64,000 bases of DNA from Cupriavidus metallidurans CH34 (GTDB taxonomy: Bacteria; Pseudomonadota; Gammaproteobacteria; Burkholderiales; Burkholderiaceae), in the NCBI RefSeq assembly GCF_000196015.1, contig NC_007973.1, forward strand, positions 2,852,001 through 2,916,000, written 5' to 3'. The position numbers and the translations under genes were made by a program. The notes below the pieces were generated by a model, which was given only the letters and a program-made list of their open reading frames with translations, did no database searches and was not told where the DNA came from. Below are positions 63,300 through 64,000 of this stretch, piece by piece. The first letter of the stretch is position 1; every line of letters begins with the position of its first letter.

Positions 63300-63689
63300 A
63301 TGGTTGCCCGCCTTCACCCCTGTTCCCCTTCATTGACTTCGTGCCGAGGTCACGTCCTGTTCGAAGCATTGCTGAGCCTGGCCTTCGTCGGCCTGGGCGC
63401 GATACCGCTGGGGATGCTCGGCACGGTCTCGCTGCGCTGGACCGGTGAACAGGAACGCCTGACCACCGCTCTGATGCGGGCCGCTGAACTGGCCGAAGCA
63501 AGTGCAATGGCATTGCAGCCACCCGGCAGCGACGCGCTCCCGATCCCACTTTGCAGATTGGCCGAGCAGAAAGAGCGTTGCGCGCCAGACAAACGCCTCG
63601 CGATCGCAACCATCGAGAGCCGTTCTCCGACGGATGCAGCCGGAGTCGCCACCATGCCTACCCGGCTGGCATTGTGGGTCGCGCCATGA
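63300..63689 (+). CDS. pilV: type IV pilus minor prepilin, PilV-like
   Basis: 129 aa. The prepilin leader and helix CRGHVLFEALLSLAFVGLG has the Gly before cleavage and Glu at mature position 5, with His rather than Phe/Met at position 1. After the 40-residue helix the sequence is variable. Its stop overlaps the next start (ATGA), so it is coupled to the pilW-like gene. The 277-base gap after nrdR has a hairpin near 63053-63083 but no gene that I can support. Confidence 0.78.
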   Translation: MVARLHPCSPSLTSCRGHVLFEALLSLAFVGLGAIPLGMLGTVSLRWTGEQERLTTALMRAAELAEASAMALQPPGSDALPIPLCRLAEQKERCAPDKRLAIATIESRSPTDAAGVATMPTRLALWVAP

Positions 63690-64000
63690 GGGCAAGATCG
63701 CAGCATCACGGCTTCACCTTGGTGGGCATGATGATCGGTGTCGCGCTTGGCGCGATTGCAATGCTCGCTGCGCTGACCATGTGGCAGGTCATGCGCGACG
63801 CCTATGCCAGTGTGGCAGACGGGATCGAGATCGAAGAGCGCGGCCAGCGCGCATTGGCCATCATCGCCCATGCGATCCGGCATGCGGGCTGGATTCCCGC
63901 GCATGTTGCACTGGAGCCCGCACACCCCGCCCCACAGGCGCCGCTTGAAGGCCGTGACGATTGTGGTGCGCCGTCGATCGACGACGGGATGGAATGTGGG
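63686..64000 (+). CDS. pilW: type IV pilus minor prepilin, PilW-like (cut by window end)
   Basis: First 105 codons only. MRARSQHHGFTLVGMMIGV is a prepilin leader with cleavage at G/FTLVG, but position 5 of the mature protein is Gly, not the usual Glu. Hydrophobic helix follows (ALGAIAMLAALTMWQV), then RGQRALAIIAHAIRHAGW as in PilW. Coupled to pilV by ATGA overlap. Confidence 0.75.
   Translation, partial: MRARSQHHGFTLVGMMIGVALGAIAMLAALTMWQVMRDAYASVADGIEIEERGQRALAIIAHAIRHAGWIPAHVALEPAHPAPQAPLEGRDDCGAPSIDDGMECG

Overview
The window looks like chromosome of a Cupriavidus/Ralstonia-type betaproteobacterium (Burkholderiales). Codon use is GC-rich, and the neighbourhoods are typical of that group: polA next to a LOG gene, a DUF2782 gene, thrB and a BPSS1780-family gene; uvrD divergent from valS and followed by galU; a complete ybgC-tolQRAB-pal-cpoB block followed by queC; and glyA-nrdR followed by minor type IV pilins. 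Genus is inferred from gene order and protein resemblance by eye, with no search behind it.

Left part (1-43994), mostly housekeeping. 1-10 kb: ZIP metal transporter, dienelactone hydrolase, type II NADH dehydrogenase, DNA polymerase I, LOG-family protein, DUF2782 protein, homoserine kinase, membrane protein. 10-18.8 kb: UvrD helicase, ValRS, GalU, a small hypothetical, ChaC-like cyclotransferase, ankyrin-repeat protein. 18.8-31.4 kb: acyl-CoA ligase, CnoX-like thioredoxin, hemerythrin, P-loop kinase, TcdA, AsmA, MFS transporter, PdxH, cyclopropane fatty acid synthase, DUF72, MsrA. 31.7-38 kb: flavin reductase, then the tryptophan-to-anthranilate cluster kynR / kynB-kynU-kynA, an IclR regulator and glutaryl-CoA dehydrogenase. 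kynB carries an in-frame TAA. 38-43.5 kb: 1-Cys peroxiredoxin, a DUF883/YqjE-type envelope operon, a PAS-GGDEF diguanylate cyclase split by an apparent 5-bp duplication, and an LprI-like secreted protein.

Accessory part (43995-53039): a genomic island of about 9 kb inserted in a tRNA-Lys(TTT) gene. Its boundaries are two identical 48-bp direct repeats of the tRNA 3' half (43995-44042 and 52992-53039). It carries a P4-type primase/helicase, a decayed tyrosine-integrase remnant, several small genes including a zinc-ribbon ORF, and a compact five-gene minus-strand operon. That operon encodes a beta-class DNA methyltransferase, an unknown 213-aa protein, a short McrB-like AAA+ NTPase without an N-terminal DNA-binding domain, a McrC-like nuclease and a HEXXH metallopeptidase-like protein. 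It resembles a LlaJI/McrBC-type restriction-modification system with two unexplained parts, and it is the best candidate here for an undescribed defence system. The island is visibly more AT-rich than its flanks.

Right part (53068-64000): intact tRNA-Lys, YeeE/YedE sulfur-compound permease, QueC, CpoB, Pal-TolB-TolA-TolR-TolQ-YbgC, then glyA behind a good sigma-70-type promoter and a ZTP (pfl) riboswitch, nrdR, and the start of a minor pilin operon (pilV, and pilW cut by the window end).
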